64,000 bases of DNA from Cytobacillus oceanisediminis 2691 (GTDB lineage Bacteria > Bacillota > Bacilli > Bacillales > Cytobacillaceae). Below, piece after piece: positions 18,281-26,422 of this stretch. Under the pieces are notes generated by a model that was not told the origin of the DNA, searched no databases, and saw only the letters and a list, made by a program, of their open reading frames with translations. Numbering within the stretch: position 1 is the first letter of the stretch; each line of letters begins with the position of its first letter. The translations under genes were made by a program, and so were the position numbers. The stretch covers positions 3,199,501 through 3,263,500 of the forward strand of contig NZ_CP015506.1 in the NCBI RefSeq assembly GCF_000294775.2, in the 5' to 3' direction.

Positions 18281-18397
18281 AAGATTCCCCCCTTTGGATA
18301 AATACTTATCTATGAATTTCTTATTTCTTTCAATAGTTTGTTAATATTATAAAGGCAACTTATGATAAATAAAATGGATAAAACCTACTGAACATGT

Positions 18398-18426
18398 ATG
18401 GGGTACAGCATTTGGCTGTACCCCAT
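18398..18426. terminator. Hairpin downstream of lysE-family gene
   Basis: ATGGGGTACAGC and GCTGTACCCCAT form a perfect 12 bp stem with a 5-base loop, 20 bases after the exporter stop. The T-run is weak on both strands, so it could be a terminator of low efficiency. Confidence 0.55.
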
Positions 18427-18446
18427 TATTAAGACCGCTCAATCAT

Positions 18447-19043
18447 TTACCGAATGAAGTACCCCACAAGAATCGACCAGGCACTATACACCAGCAATAA
18501 AGCCATTATCATATTAAACTGACTTCTATACTTCGCCAGGAAGGATTGAAAAATCGATCCAAAAACACTCCAGCAAAAGGTGCTCAGGAAACCAACAAAT
18601 GCAAGGAAAATGGAAAAGAATATCAGACTCGTATGTGAGGTATGGTATGGAAGGATAAAGGTTGATATCACTGTAACCCCATATAAGATCCCCTTTGGAT
18701 TAATAAATTGTAAAAGCATCCCGATAAAAAAGCCGTTATGCTTATCATCATTATTGTTCTGGTCATCCGATTTACTTGTCATGATTTTATAAGCCAAAAA
18801 CAGCATATAAATGACCCCAATGATGGTCATGATTAATTCAACCCTTGGAATGAATTGATGAAGCAATAGATTAAAATAGCTGCAAAGGATCATTATGACA
18901 AAGAACCCTGCGCTTACGCCCAAACAAAATCGAATCGTATTTCTTAAACCGAACCGGTTAGCGAATACCATGGCCATAATATTGTTTGGACCTGGTGTAA
19001 AGCTGGTAACAAAAACATATAAGAAAAAAGATAATAAAGACAC
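18447..19043 (-). CDS. LysE family amino-acid exporter
   Basis: About 198 aa with 5-6 membrane helices. The family signature is at the N-terminus (FVTSFTPGPNNIMAMVFANR). The middle contains FINPKGILYGVTVIS, also typical. I place the start at the GTG at 19043, which follows a strong AGGAGGAAAGCAGCT spacer; the frame is open back to 19091 but that stretch carries the ribosome site and promoter. It exports an amino acid or derivative, identity unknown. It is divergent from the XRE-cupin regulator, with shared operator repeats between them. Confidence 0.88.
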   Translation of the reverse strand: MSLLSFFLYVFVTSFTPGPNNIMAMVFANRFGLRNTIRFCLGVSAGFFVIMILCSYFNLLLHQFIPRVELIMTIIGVIYMLFLAYKIMTSKSDDQNNNDDKHNGFFIGMLLQFINPKGILYGVTVISTFILPYHTSHTSLIFFSIFLAFVGFLSTFCWSVFGSIFQSFLAKYRSQFNMIMALLLVYSAWSILVGYFIR

Positions 19044-19068
19044 AGCTGCTTTCCTCCTCTGCATGTAT

Positions 19069-19140
19069 GTTATAATGTACAGAAACGACAATATAACGAT
19101 TTACTATATATTGTATATTACGGACGTTATATTGTACAGA
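19069..19140. promoter_or_regulatory. Divergent promoter/operator region with repeated half-sites
   Basis: GTTATAATGTACAGA (19069-19083) recurs as GTTATATTGTACAGA (19126-19140), a 15-mer with one mismatch. ACAATATAACG (19088-19098) is the exact inverse of CGTTATATTGT (19125-19135). These repeats lie between the exporter start and the regulator start, and are good candidates for the binding sites of the XRE-cupin protein. Confidence 0.65.
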
Positions 19141-19156
19141 TGAAAGGAATGCAGAT

Positions 19157-19714
19157 ATGGAGGAAATTCATTTAATTCTGGCTAAAAATTTAAAAGCATT
19201 TCGGGAAAACAAAAAATTAAGTTTAGAGAAGGTGGCCGAATTAACGGGAGTAAGCAAAACGATGATCGGCCAAATTGAACGGGGCGAATCAAGCCCTACG
19301 ATCACAACCATCTGGAAGATTGCAAATGGTCTAAAGATCTCTTTTACCTCCCTGATTAATCATCCTCAGCCGGATACTCAAGTTGTTTTAAAGAAGGAAA
19401 TTCAGACATTATCAGAGGATCATGGCAAGTATCGGGTATATCCTTACTTTCCTTTTGAAAACGATAAGCGATTTGAAGTGTACACCGTCGAAATGGACAA
19501 AGGCGGATACCTTAGCGCTGAACCACATATCGAAGGAACCGAAGAGTTGATTGTGGTCTTTGATGGGAAAATCACCATACGGGTTAATAACGATGAATAT
19601 ACATTAGAAAGCGGTGACTCCATCAGATTCAAAGCGGATCGGCCCCATACCTATCATAATTCAGGGAAATCTTTGGCACGTGTCAGTATGATTTTATTTT
19701 ATCCGGCAGAATAA
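19157..19714 (+). CDS. XRE-family transcriptional regulator with C-terminal cupin
   Basis: 185 aa. N-terminal helix-turn-helix (LSLEKVAELTGVSKTMIGQI, residues 20-42) followed by GESSPTITTIWKIANGLKIS. The C-terminal cupin barrel runs from about 110 to 180, with PHIEGTEELIVVFDGKI and DRPHTYHNSG as the two cupin motifs. Proteins of this build sense a small ligand through the cupin and often control a neighbouring amino-acid exporter, which here is the divergent lysE-type gene. AAAGGAATG precedes the ATG. Confidence 0.9.
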   Translation: MEEIHLILAKNLKAFRENKKLSLEKVAELTGVSKTMIGQIERGESSPTITTIWKIANGLKISFTSLINHPQPDTQVVLKKEIQTLSEDHGKYRVYPYFPFENDKRFEVYTVEMDKGGYLSAEPHIEGTEELIVVFDGKITIRVNNDEYTLESGDSIRFKADRPHTYHNSGKSLARVSMILFYPAE

Positions 19715-19777
19715 ATGCGTTGCTATGATTGGCGTAAATCCAGCTGAAAGCTTAAATTGACAAACCCTTCCGCACAA

Positions 19778-19801
19778 AAAGCAGCCTCCCGGGGCTGCTT
19801 T
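19778..19801. terminator. Bidirectional terminator
   Basis: AAAGCAGCC and GGCTGCTTT form a perfect 9 bp stem around a 6-base loop, with T-rich tails on both strands. It serves the regulator gene (plus) and formerly the decayed thiolase (minus). Confidence 0.75.
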
Positions 19802-19848
19802 CCTTTTGTCTTTCTCATACTGTGTATCTAACCAATAAAGTGTGTAAT

Positions 19849-20130
19849 CTAAGGTTTTTCCAGTAATAGCGCAATTCCTTGCCCACCGCCTATACAAAGT
19901 GACCCAAGCCCATATTTCATATTCCCCTTCATTCATCTCCAGCGCCAGAGAATAACCAATTCGGGCTCCATTCGTTCCAACTGGATGTCCCAGAGCGATT
20001 GCGCCACCATTCGCATAGACGACTTCCTAATCCAATTTCAATTCTTTGATTACGGCTAATGATTGTATATAGGAATCGGTTAATGTTCCCCACAGCATAT
20101 CATCAACCGGTTTGATAAAGAAAAGCTTAC
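19849..20130 (-). pseudogene. Decayed thiolase (acetyl-CoA acetyltransferase) fragment
   Basis: Minus-strand pieces match the thiolase C-terminal domain: QSLAVIKELKLD, then an in-frame TAG (20027-20029), then EVVYANGGAIALGHPVGTNG, a frameshift near 19930, and finally KYGLGSLCIGGGQGIALLLE before the stop at 19849. This contains the two active-site motifs NGGAIALGHP and CIGGGQG. A short VDDMLWGTLT piece upstream resembles the thiolase N-terminal VDDVIWG segment joined directly to the C-terminal part, so a large internal deletion is also likely. No functional product is expected. Confidence 0.8.
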
Positions 20131-20311
20131 TGGTTTGCTTAACGTTGTGTAAGTGACATTATAATTGGTTGGATATAAGGTCCTGCCATTTACTAAACCT
20201 TCGCCGTATATAAAAGAAAACAAAAATCAATTTTTCAGTCCATTAACACTCCTAATCTTTCCGGATTTTTGGTATATTAACAGATGAGAATATTTGGAAG
20301 GGGAGAAAAGA

Positions 20312-20782
20312 ATGAATGAACTAGTGTTTAAACAGTTTGAGAAGACAAGAGGTTATTTTATTAAAAAGATCGAGTCCGTATCAAAGGATGTAGCAAGTAT
20401 ACAGCCAGACGGTTTTAACAACACGATCCATTGGCATATTGGCCATGTATTAACGGTCTGTGAACAGTTTATGTTCGGCTTTCCCCGCAAAACGACCCAT
20501 ATCCCTGCAAACTATATTGAATTATTTGGAAACGGTACTAAGCCAGCTGATTGGAAAGGTGATATACCTGAAGCAGATGAGCTCATTATCCAGCTGAAGG
20601 ATCAATTGGCCCGGATCCAGCAAATTCCAGCTGGACGGTTAAATGAAAAGCTGGATAAACCATTTCTGGGACTTGAAACCTTTGGTGAATTAGCCGAATT
20701 TGCGTTATTTCATGAGGCAAACCATTTGGGGCATATTCAAGCGATGGAACGGGTTATTCATCATACAGGAGTAAAGAACTAA
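20312..20782 (+). CDS. DinB / YfiT-like metalloenzyme-fold protein
   Basis: 156 aa, four-helix-bundle family. Potential metal ligands are the histidines in TIHWHIGHVLT (near 45) and LFHEANHLGHIQAM (near 138), the classic DinB placement. GGAAGGGGAG ends about 8 bases before the ATG at 20312; a TTG at 20294 would place the ribosome site inside the gene. Relatives include damage-induced and thiol-transferase-like proteins, so no exact function is assigned. It is convergent with a second, distantly related DinB gene. Confidence 0.85.
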   Translation: MNELVFKQFEKTRGYFIKKIESVSKDVASIQPDGFNNTIHWHIGHVLTVCEQFMFGFPRKTTHIPANYIELFGNGTKPADWKGDIPEADELIIQLKDQLARIQQIPAGRLNEKLDKPFLGLETFGELAEFALFHEANHLGHIQAMERVIHHTGVKN

Positions 20783-20821
20783 AAAAGGAAAGATCATTTT
20801 AATTTTAGTCTTAAAAGTGAC

Positions 20822-20866
20822 AAAGGGTGCCCATCATATTACGTATATCACCATTGGGCATCCTTT
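20822..20866. terminator. Shared terminator between convergent DinB genes
   Basis: AAAGGGTGCCCA and TGGGCATCCTTT pair with one mismatch around a 21-base loop. It is placed midway between the two convergent stops. Confidence 0.7.
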
Positions 20867-20877
20867 CTTATCTAAAT

Positions 20878-21366
20878 CTACTCTCTCGTCCCCAGAACAT
20901 CTGTATTTGGCGGTTCATACCCTAACTGGCGGGCCATCGCCATTATCTGTCCTTTGTGATGGTATTCGTGAGTGACAGAATGCATGAACAGTTTTCGAGG
21001 AGTCATTGAAATCTCCTCCGTTGATTCTCTCCAAGGAATAGGCTGCACGATTGACTCATCCATTTTTTGAGAAAATGACTCAAGAACTTCATACACATAA
21101 GCATCTGCTTGTTCAAACAGTGTCCTGATTTCCTCGATACCGATTGTCGGAATGTTTTCTCCAGGCGTGATAGGCTCCTTCGTTTTTAATAAAACAAATG
21201 ATCCTAGCCAGCCATGATAACAATTCGCTATATGAACAAGTGTGTCACGCACACTCTGCCAGCCGAATCCCATTTCACACGTAAAATCTTTTGGATCCAT
21301 TTTACTGCAAAAGTCCAAAAGCACTTCTCGATTCTCTTTGACCCATTCATATTCCTTCCGCTCCAT
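20878..21366 (-). CDS. DinB family protein
   Basis: 162 aa. Helical bundle with histidines at expected metal positions: SVRDTLVHIANCYHGWLG (near 40) and SVTHEYHHKGQIMAMARQLG (near 132). The ATG at 21366 follows AGAGG by nine bases; an ATG three codons earlier abuts the ribosome site. A dead relative of the family lies directly upstream on the same strand. Confidence 0.85.
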   Translation of the reverse strand: MERKEYEWVKENREVLLDFCSKMDPKDFTCEMGFGWQSVRDTLVHIANCYHGWLGSFVLLKTKEPITPGENIPTIGIEEIRTLFEQADAYVYEVLESFSQKMDESIVQPIPWRESTEEISMTPRKLFMHSVTHEYHHKGQIMAMARQLGYEPPNTDVLGTRE

Positions 21367-21387
21367 TGTATCCATCCTCTTTTCTTT

Positions 21388-21637
21388 CTACTCTTTACTT
21401 TGCCTGGAACCCTGGACTTTTCGAATATAGATGATCTGTCCAATATGATAAGTGTTATGTGAGCACAAATTTGATAACGCCCCCCACCAAAGCGCGTCTA
21501 CAGGAAAATGGGGGATTTATTCATGCAATTTTGATTCCGTGACTGCCTCAATCTCATTTTGCCACTAAGCTGATCCCTCGTCTAATCGTCGTACAAGATC
21601 TTGCCATTTCATTTCGGTAAAACCTTCAGCAGAAACC
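21388..21637 (-). pseudogene. DinB family pseudogene (C-terminal half, two in-frame stops)
   Basis: The minus-strand frame reads EGFTEMKWQDLVRRLDEGSA, TAG (21565-21567), WQNEIEAVTESKLHE, TAA (21517-21519), IPHFPVDALWWGALSNLC, then SHNTYHIGQIIYIRKVQGSR before the stop at 21388. SHNTYHIGQI is the standard C-terminal metal motif of the family. Only the C-terminal half remains. It is the third DinB locus in 1.3 kb. Confidence 0.8.
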
Positions 21638-21783
21638 AAAAACACTTAAACGGCCTTAGCCCTATGGAATAGAGCTAAAGCTGCCTAAAGCTTTTTTAAT
21701 ATTTCCATGTCTACTTGACAGGGGGGTCACATGAAAATGCATTACTAAACTGAGGGACAGGCACTCATTACTGCTCCTTTTCC

Positions 21784-22683
21784 TTAAAAAACAATTGTTT
21801 TGTTTTCATGAACAATAATCCGGTCTTCTAAATGCCATTTAACCGCTCTGGCAAGAACACTTCGTTCAATAGAACGTCCGCTCTTTTTTAAATCATCTAT
21901 ATGATCCCGGTGGTCAACACGCTTGATATCTTGTTCAATGATTGGTCCTTCGTCAAGATCGTTTGTAACATAATGAGACGTTGCCCCAATTATTTTTACT
22001 CCGCGCTGATGGGCTCGATCATATGGCCTCGCACCAACAAATGCAGGAAGGAAAGAGTGATGAATATTAATAATCTTGAATGGATGAGCCCCAACAAAGG
22101 CTGGCGTCAAAATTTGCATATATCTTGCTAAGATGATTAAGTCAATATCAAATTCTTTTAAAAGCTGCAGCTGTCTTTCTTCAACTTCAACTCTATTTTC
22201 TTTACTTGCTGGTATGCAGAAGAATGGAATATGCAAGGATTCTGCAATCTCTCTTGCTTCCTCGTGATTGCTCACAATAAGAGCGATGTCGGTAAGCAAA
22301 TCACCACTTTGCCATTCCCATAACAGCTCACGTAAACAATGAAGTTCTTTTGATACGAAAATAGCTGTCTTCTTCAATTCATAAACAAATGCTAATTTCC
22401 ATTCCATTGAAAATGTTTCTGCGATTTCCTTAAATTGACTCTTCAACTCTTCTTCCTTCGACTGTAAACCAGGACATTCAAACTCGATTCGTATAAAAAA
22501 GGTGCCACCCTCCGGATTTGTCGAATATTGACTCGATTCAATAATATTAGCATCATGCTGGAACAGAAACTTGGATACAGCAGCCACAATACCCGGTTGA
22601 TCAGGACAATTGATAAGCAGCCGCCCCCTGTTTTTTTGACTTTCTCTAAATACTTGAAGTTGTTCTTGAATAGATGAATTCAT
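21784..22683 (-). CDS. purU: Formyltetrahydrofolate deformylase
   Basis: 299 aa. Hydrolyses 10-formyl-THF to THF and formate, supplying formate for purine synthesis and balancing one-carbon units. N-terminal ACT domain (residues 19-100; GRLLINCPDQPGIVAAVSKF) and C-terminal formyltransferase-fold domain. Catalytic region: ILTPAFVGAHPFKIINIHHS with the key His, then GVKIIGATSHYVTNDLDEGP with the catalytic Asp. Strong AAGGAGA site. It stands alone. Confidence 0.95.
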   Translation of the reverse strand: MNSSIQEQLQVFRESQKNRGRLLINCPDQPGIVAAVSKFLFQHDANIIESSQYSTNPEGGTFFIRIEFECPGLQSKEEELKSQFKEIAETFSMEWKLAFVYELKKTAIFVSKELHCLRELLWEWQSGDLLTDIALIVSNHEEAREIAESLHIPFFCIPASKENRVEVEERQLQLLKEFDIDLIILARYMQILTPAFVGAHPFKIINIHHSFLPAFVGARPYDRAHQRGVKIIGATSHYVTNDLDEGPIIEQDIKRVDHRDHIDDLKKSGRSIERSVLARAVKWHLEDRIIVHENKTIVF

Positions 22684-22845
22684 ATGAATCTCCTTTTTTA
22701 ATTTTAATAACTATAATAGACTTATTGGTTTGGATTTAAAAGCATATTTTTATTTTTTATCAAGTTATTTATTTGGGTTTATGGGATAGTAAACATGGAG
22801 TAAAGCTGACGTCTTGGTGCCAACCCTTTCAATGGAATGTCTACG

Positions 22846-22879
22846 AAAGAGCTACTCGAATAAGCTGCAGCTCTTTTTT
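22846..22879 (+). terminator. Orphan rho-independent hairpin upstream of purU
   Basis: AAAGAGCT and AGCTCTTT around a 15-base loop, followed by TTT on the plus strand. It lies in the purU-acoR gap with no rightward gene upstream of it, so it may end a short RNA or be left from a lost gene. Confidence 0.45.
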
Positions 22880-22950
22880 AAAGTTGGCTCTTTTCTAAAA
22901 GATTGTTGTTTTTTATGATTTTGTGATTAAAAAACAAATAGTGAGGAGAG

Positions 22951-23037
22951 GTTGATTTCCGTTCCAGGATGCTCGGCGAACCACGGGGCGGGCGGTGTGC
23001 CTCCTCGGCTCGCAGCGCCTGTGGGGTCTCACCATTT
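22951..23037. repeat. Bacillaceae GC-rich intergenic repeat, truncated copy
   Basis: Begins GTTGATTTCCGTTCCAGG and continues with a GC-rich GGGGCGGGCGGTG...GCCTCCTCGGCTCGCAGCGCC...GGGGTCTCACC pattern, then breaks off. It is related to the fuller copy at 36271-36397, which shares the opening GTTGATTTCCG and the CCTCCTCG...GGGGTCTC core. It is much more GC-rich than its surroundings and carries no gene. I recognise it as a repeat type common in Bacillaceae genomes. Confidence 0.7.
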
Positions 23038-23216
23038 TGCGAAAACAGCCTTAAGATTAAATAGGTTAATGATTGGATTCGACCTTACAGAGAAGGGACC
23101 GTGTCTATCCTAAATAATAAATGTGCCCTACTACGGTGAGTGAATTCTTAAACACACCGAGAGTTTTGCACCTCTTGGGCAGTCCAATGGAATCTTCCAT
23201 CATACAGATACATGTC

Positions 23217-23259
23217 AAAAACGGTTCCCTAGCTTTCTTCCCGAAAGCAAAAGAACCGT
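23217..23259 (-). terminator. acoR terminator
   Basis: On the minus strand ACGGTTC...GAACCGT with an inner GCTTTC/GAAAGC stem, followed by TTTT. It lies about 17 bases after the acoR stop. Confidence 0.75.
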
Positions 23260-23275
23260 CCTTAGTTTCTCAAAA

Positions 23276-25159
23276 TCACATTCCAAACTTCTTCAGCCTT
23301 TTATAAAAAGTACTTCGTGGGATGCCAAGGAATTTTGCTGCTGCTGTTACATTTCCATTTGTCCGTTTTAAAGCGTCCAGCATTAAATCCCTTTGGATTT
23401 TCTCACGTGTGTTTAAGCTTGTTTCTTCCACTTTGTCTTCTTCAAACGGATTCGCTGAAGCGGAAGAATAATTTAAGTTTAATAGCTCTGAAGGCTGTTC
23501 TAAAATGGTGTAGTCTGACTGTTGTTCCGGGAGCATGATGTGCAGCCGTTCGATCAAATTGGTCAATTCCCTTATATTTCCTGGCCAGTCATAGTCACTT
23601 AATCTGGTAATCAGATCTTGTATGTCTAAGCTGCCTATGCTCCAATTGTTCTTTTGGCAAATATGCTTAATGAGATGCGGGATATCTTCTTTTCTATTTC
23701 TTAGAGGCGGAACATCAATTGGATATACATTTAACCGGTAGTAGAGGTCCTCACGGAATTCTCTCCGTTTTACAAGGTCAGTAATGTCACGATGTGTCGC
23801 CGTTATGATCCGGACATCCAAAGGAACTTCTTTGGTTCCGCCAATAGGGGTGACTTTCCTTTCCTGAAGGACACGCAGTAAAGCTACCTGCATCGTGTGA
23901 GGAATTTCACCAATTTCATCAAGAAAAATCGTCCCCCTTTGAGCCTGTTCAAATTTCCCTTTATTTCCTTGACGTTTTGCCCCGGTAAAAGCCCCTTCTG
24001 CATACCCAAAGAGTTCACTTTCCATCAGGTCTTTAGGAATAGCGCCGCAATTCAACGAGATAAAAGGGCCGTTTTTGCGAGGGCTGTTATCGTGAATGGC
24101 CCTTGCAATCAACTCTTTGCCTGTACCCGTTTCCCCTGAGATAAATACGGTAGCATCTGTTGGAGCAACGAGTTTTACTTTCTTTAAAGTGTTCTGGAAA
24201 ATCTCACTTACTCCACATTCCCCATTAAATACAAAGGAGTCTTCTGGTCTTGAGGGGAGGAAGCAAGCTTTTTGATGAGGCACATTCACTTCTGACAGGA
24301 AAAGGCAGATTCCATTCATACAGTTGTCTTCCTTTGTATAGAAAGGCATTTCAGACTTGATCCGGTATCTGTTATGCAGTAATTCCTGCAGATTCATTCC
24401 AATGACCTGCGGTATTTTCTCACGGACGGGTTTACTCGCGGATATGATTTGTTTGTGCTGATTACATACAATGAAGAGCTGGCTGTGATGGGACTCAGCT
24501 AATTGAGATGCTTGCCGGACCATTGTGATTTCTTTTCTGTGGGATCTCTTAATTAATTCTTTTTCAATCGCATAAGCAATGGAAGTAACCATGCCAATCA
24601 TAAAAGGGTGAGATTGCTCTACGGGACATGAAACATCGATGAGTCCAAGTAATCTTCCATGGTCGTCCATAATGGGAGTGGCAGAGCAGCTCCATTGATG
24701 AGAAGCTACAGAATAATGCTCAGGGCCCTGAATCATGACTGCTTCTTTTGTTGCCAATGCCGTTCCGATTGCATTGGTCCCGACAGCGCCCTCAGTCCAG
24801 CTTACGCCTTCCATAAAGTTAATTCTGCTGGCATCCATTAAGGTTTTTTCATTCCCTAATAGGGATAATACATATCCATCAGGATCGACCAATAATGCCA
24901 TCATGCCAGAACTTTTTATCATCGGTTCCATCTTTTTTAAATACGGGTCAGTCATTTCAATAAGCAGTGAATTTTGAGCTTTCTTATTATGTAATTCCTC
25001 TTCAGTTAATAAATGCATGCCTTTATTCAAATATGGGTTTACTCTTTCTTTTTTACATCGGTACCAGGATTCCAAAATTCGTTTGTCTAATCGTGATTGG
25101 TCAAGAACACCTTCATGAACAAATCGCTTCCAAGTATCAAAATAAAAAGTAGTATCCAT
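23276..25159 (-). CDS. acoR: Sigma-54-dependent activator of acetoin catabolism
   Basis: 627 aa. N-terminal sensory region with a GAF-like domain (about 60-200, SWTEGAVGTNAIGTALATKE), a central AAA+ domain with Walker A GETGTGKELIARAIH, the sigma-54-contacting loop GYAEGAFTGAKRQG, and Walker B GTIFLDEIGEIPH. The C-terminal Fis-type helix-turn-helix reads NVTAAAKFLGIPRSTFYKRL. It directly follows the acetoin dehydrogenase operon, whose promoter carries a perfect -24/-12 element, so it is assigned as AcoR. It should activate E-sigma-54 at that promoter in response to acetoin. Confidence 0.93.
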   Translation of the reverse strand: MDTTFYFDTWKRFVHEGVLDQSRLDKRILESWYRCKKERVNPYLNKGMHLLTEEELHNKKAQNSLLIEMTDPYLKKMEPMIKSSGMMALLVDPDGYVLSLLGNEKTLMDASRINFMEGVSWTEGAVGTNAIGTALATKEAVMIQGPEHYSVASHQWSCSATPIMDDHGRLLGLIDVSCPVEQSHPFMIGMVTSIAYAIEKELIKRSHRKEITMVRQASQLAESHHSQLFIVCNQHKQIISASKPVREKIPQVIGMNLQELLHNRYRIKSEMPFYTKEDNCMNGICLFLSEVNVPHQKACFLPSRPEDSFVFNGECGVSEIFQNTLKKVKLVAPTDATVFISGETGTGKELIARAIHDNSPRKNGPFISLNCGAIPKDLMESELFGYAEGAFTGAKRQGNKGKFEQAQRGTIFLDEIGEIPHTMQVALLRVLQERKVTPIGGTKEVPLDVRIITATHRDITDLVKRREFREDLYYRLNVYPIDVPPLRNRKEDIPHLIKHICQKNNWSIGSLDIQDLITRLSDYDWPGNIRELTNLIERLHIMLPEQQSDYTILEQPSELLNLNYSSASANPFEEDKVEETSLNTREKIQRDLMLDALKRTNGNVTAAAKFLGIPRSTFYKRLKKFGM

Positions 25160-25304
25160 GGAGCCCCCTCTATTCAGAAAAATTTTCCGGCATACATTTA
25201 TTTCATTTGAACATGAGTCTCTGAGTGTTAATAGGCATTTTTCAAGTTTATTATATTAAATTATGTATCCGCTTTCAATAAGCAGCGGTTCATTATTATG
25301 AATA

Positions 25305-25337
25305 TTCAAAAAATAAACTTCGCGCATTAGCACGAAG
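25305..25337 (-). terminator. Terminator of the acetoin operon
   Basis: On the minus strand CTTCGTGC, a short loop, GCGCGAAG, then a T-rich tail (TTTATTTTTT). It lies just past the last operon gene. Confidence 0.75.
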
Positions 25338-25349
25338 CCTGAAATGATC

Positions 25350-26408
25350 TTATAATGATGGATCTACCAATATTTTAATTTGGTTTTTATTTTTCGTGAG
25401 TGCTTCAAACCCTTCAGTAACGATTTGATCAAGGGAAATTTTTTTCGTGATGAACTCTGTTGCTTTCATTTGCCCATTCGCAAGCAATTGAATAACTTGC
25501 GGGAAGATGTTTCGATAAGCTATGATACTAGTCATCTTTCTCTCTGTTAAAATAAATTGGTTTACCGGAATGCTGGCAGGTTTTTCCCATATACTGATAT
25601 TCACTACATTCCCTTCCGGTTTTGTCGATTCAATTGCGGTATGAATAGCAGCCTCGATGCCAGCTGCCTCAAATGCAACATCAACTCCAAGCCCATCAGT
25701 AAATTCTTTTATGGCTTGAATGGGGTCACTTTCTAAAGGATCCATGACAAGGTCTGCTCCAGCCTGTTTTGCAAAATCCCTTCGTTCCGGGGAAACCTCG
25801 ACTGCAACGATTTTACTTGCACCCGCTGCCTTAGCTGCTTGAATAACCAATAAACCGATTGGCCCTGTTCCAATAACTGCGACTGAATCCCCAATCTTCA
25901 TGTCACTTTGGCGGACAGCGTGAACGGCAACAGCTGCCGGCTCAACTAGAGCTGCCTGTTCCCATGTCATATGGTCCGGAATTTTATGAATCATCTTAGA
26001 TGGCACCACACTGTATTCTGAAAAGCCGCCTAATCCGCCGGAAAGACCGATAAAACCTAAATGTTCACAAACATTATAGTGTCCTTTCCGGCAAGAGCGG
26101 CATGTTCCGCAGCTGTAAATCGGTTCTACGCACACGCGGTCCCCCACTTCTATTCCAGTTACATCTTCCCCAACGGCAGCGACCACCCCGGCAAACTCAT
26201 GACCCATGACAATCGGCGCCTTGTCCTTCGATATGGGGTGGGGTTCTTCTACTGGGATAAAAATGGGACCGGCCAAATATTCGTGCAAATCTGACCCGCA
26301 TATGCCACAATAAGAAACCTTTATTTTCACCTGATCCTTTTCAAGAGAAGGCTCAGGAATTGTTTCCAAACGGATATCTTTTGTGTTATACCAAAGAGCA
26401 GCTTTCAA
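25350..26408 (-). CDS. Zinc-dependent 2,3-butanediol (acetoin reductase type) dehydrogenase
   Basis: 352 aa medium-chain dehydrogenase. Catalytic zinc ligands in SYCGICGSDLHEY and GHEFAGVVAAVGEDV; structural zinc cysteines in CGTCRSCRKGHYNVC (near 97-111); NAD-binding GTGPIGLLVIQAAKAAG near 182. Relatives interconvert acetoin and 2,3-butanediol. It is last in the acetoin dehydrogenase operon, 14 bases after the E3 gene, which favours a role in feeding butanediol into acetoin breakdown. Starts with TTG after AAAGGGGGGA. Confidence 0.88.
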   Translation of the reverse strand: MKAALWYNTKDIRLETIPEPSLEKDQVKIKVSYCGICGSDLHEYLAGPIFIPVEEPHPISKDKAPIVMGHEFAGVVAAVGEDVTGIEVGDRVCVEPIYSCGTCRSCRKGHYNVCEHLGFIGLSGGLGGFSEYSVVPSKMIHKIPDHMTWEQAALVEPAAVAVHAVRQSDMKIGDSVAVIGTGPIGLLVIQAAKAAGASKIVAVEVSPERRDFAKQAGADLVMDPLESDPIQAIKEFTDGLGVDVAFEAAGIEAAIHTAIESTKPEGNVVNISIWEKPASIPVNQFILTERKMTSIIAYRNIFPQVIQLLANGQMKATEFITKKISLDQIVTEGFEALTKNKNQIKILVDPSL

Positions 26409-26422
26409 TCAAATCCCCCCTT

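Noticed and set aside
19044-19091. N-terminal extension of the LysE-type exporter
   Set aside because: It contains the AGGAGG ribosome site and part of the operator repeats; the GTG at 19043 gives the normal family start.
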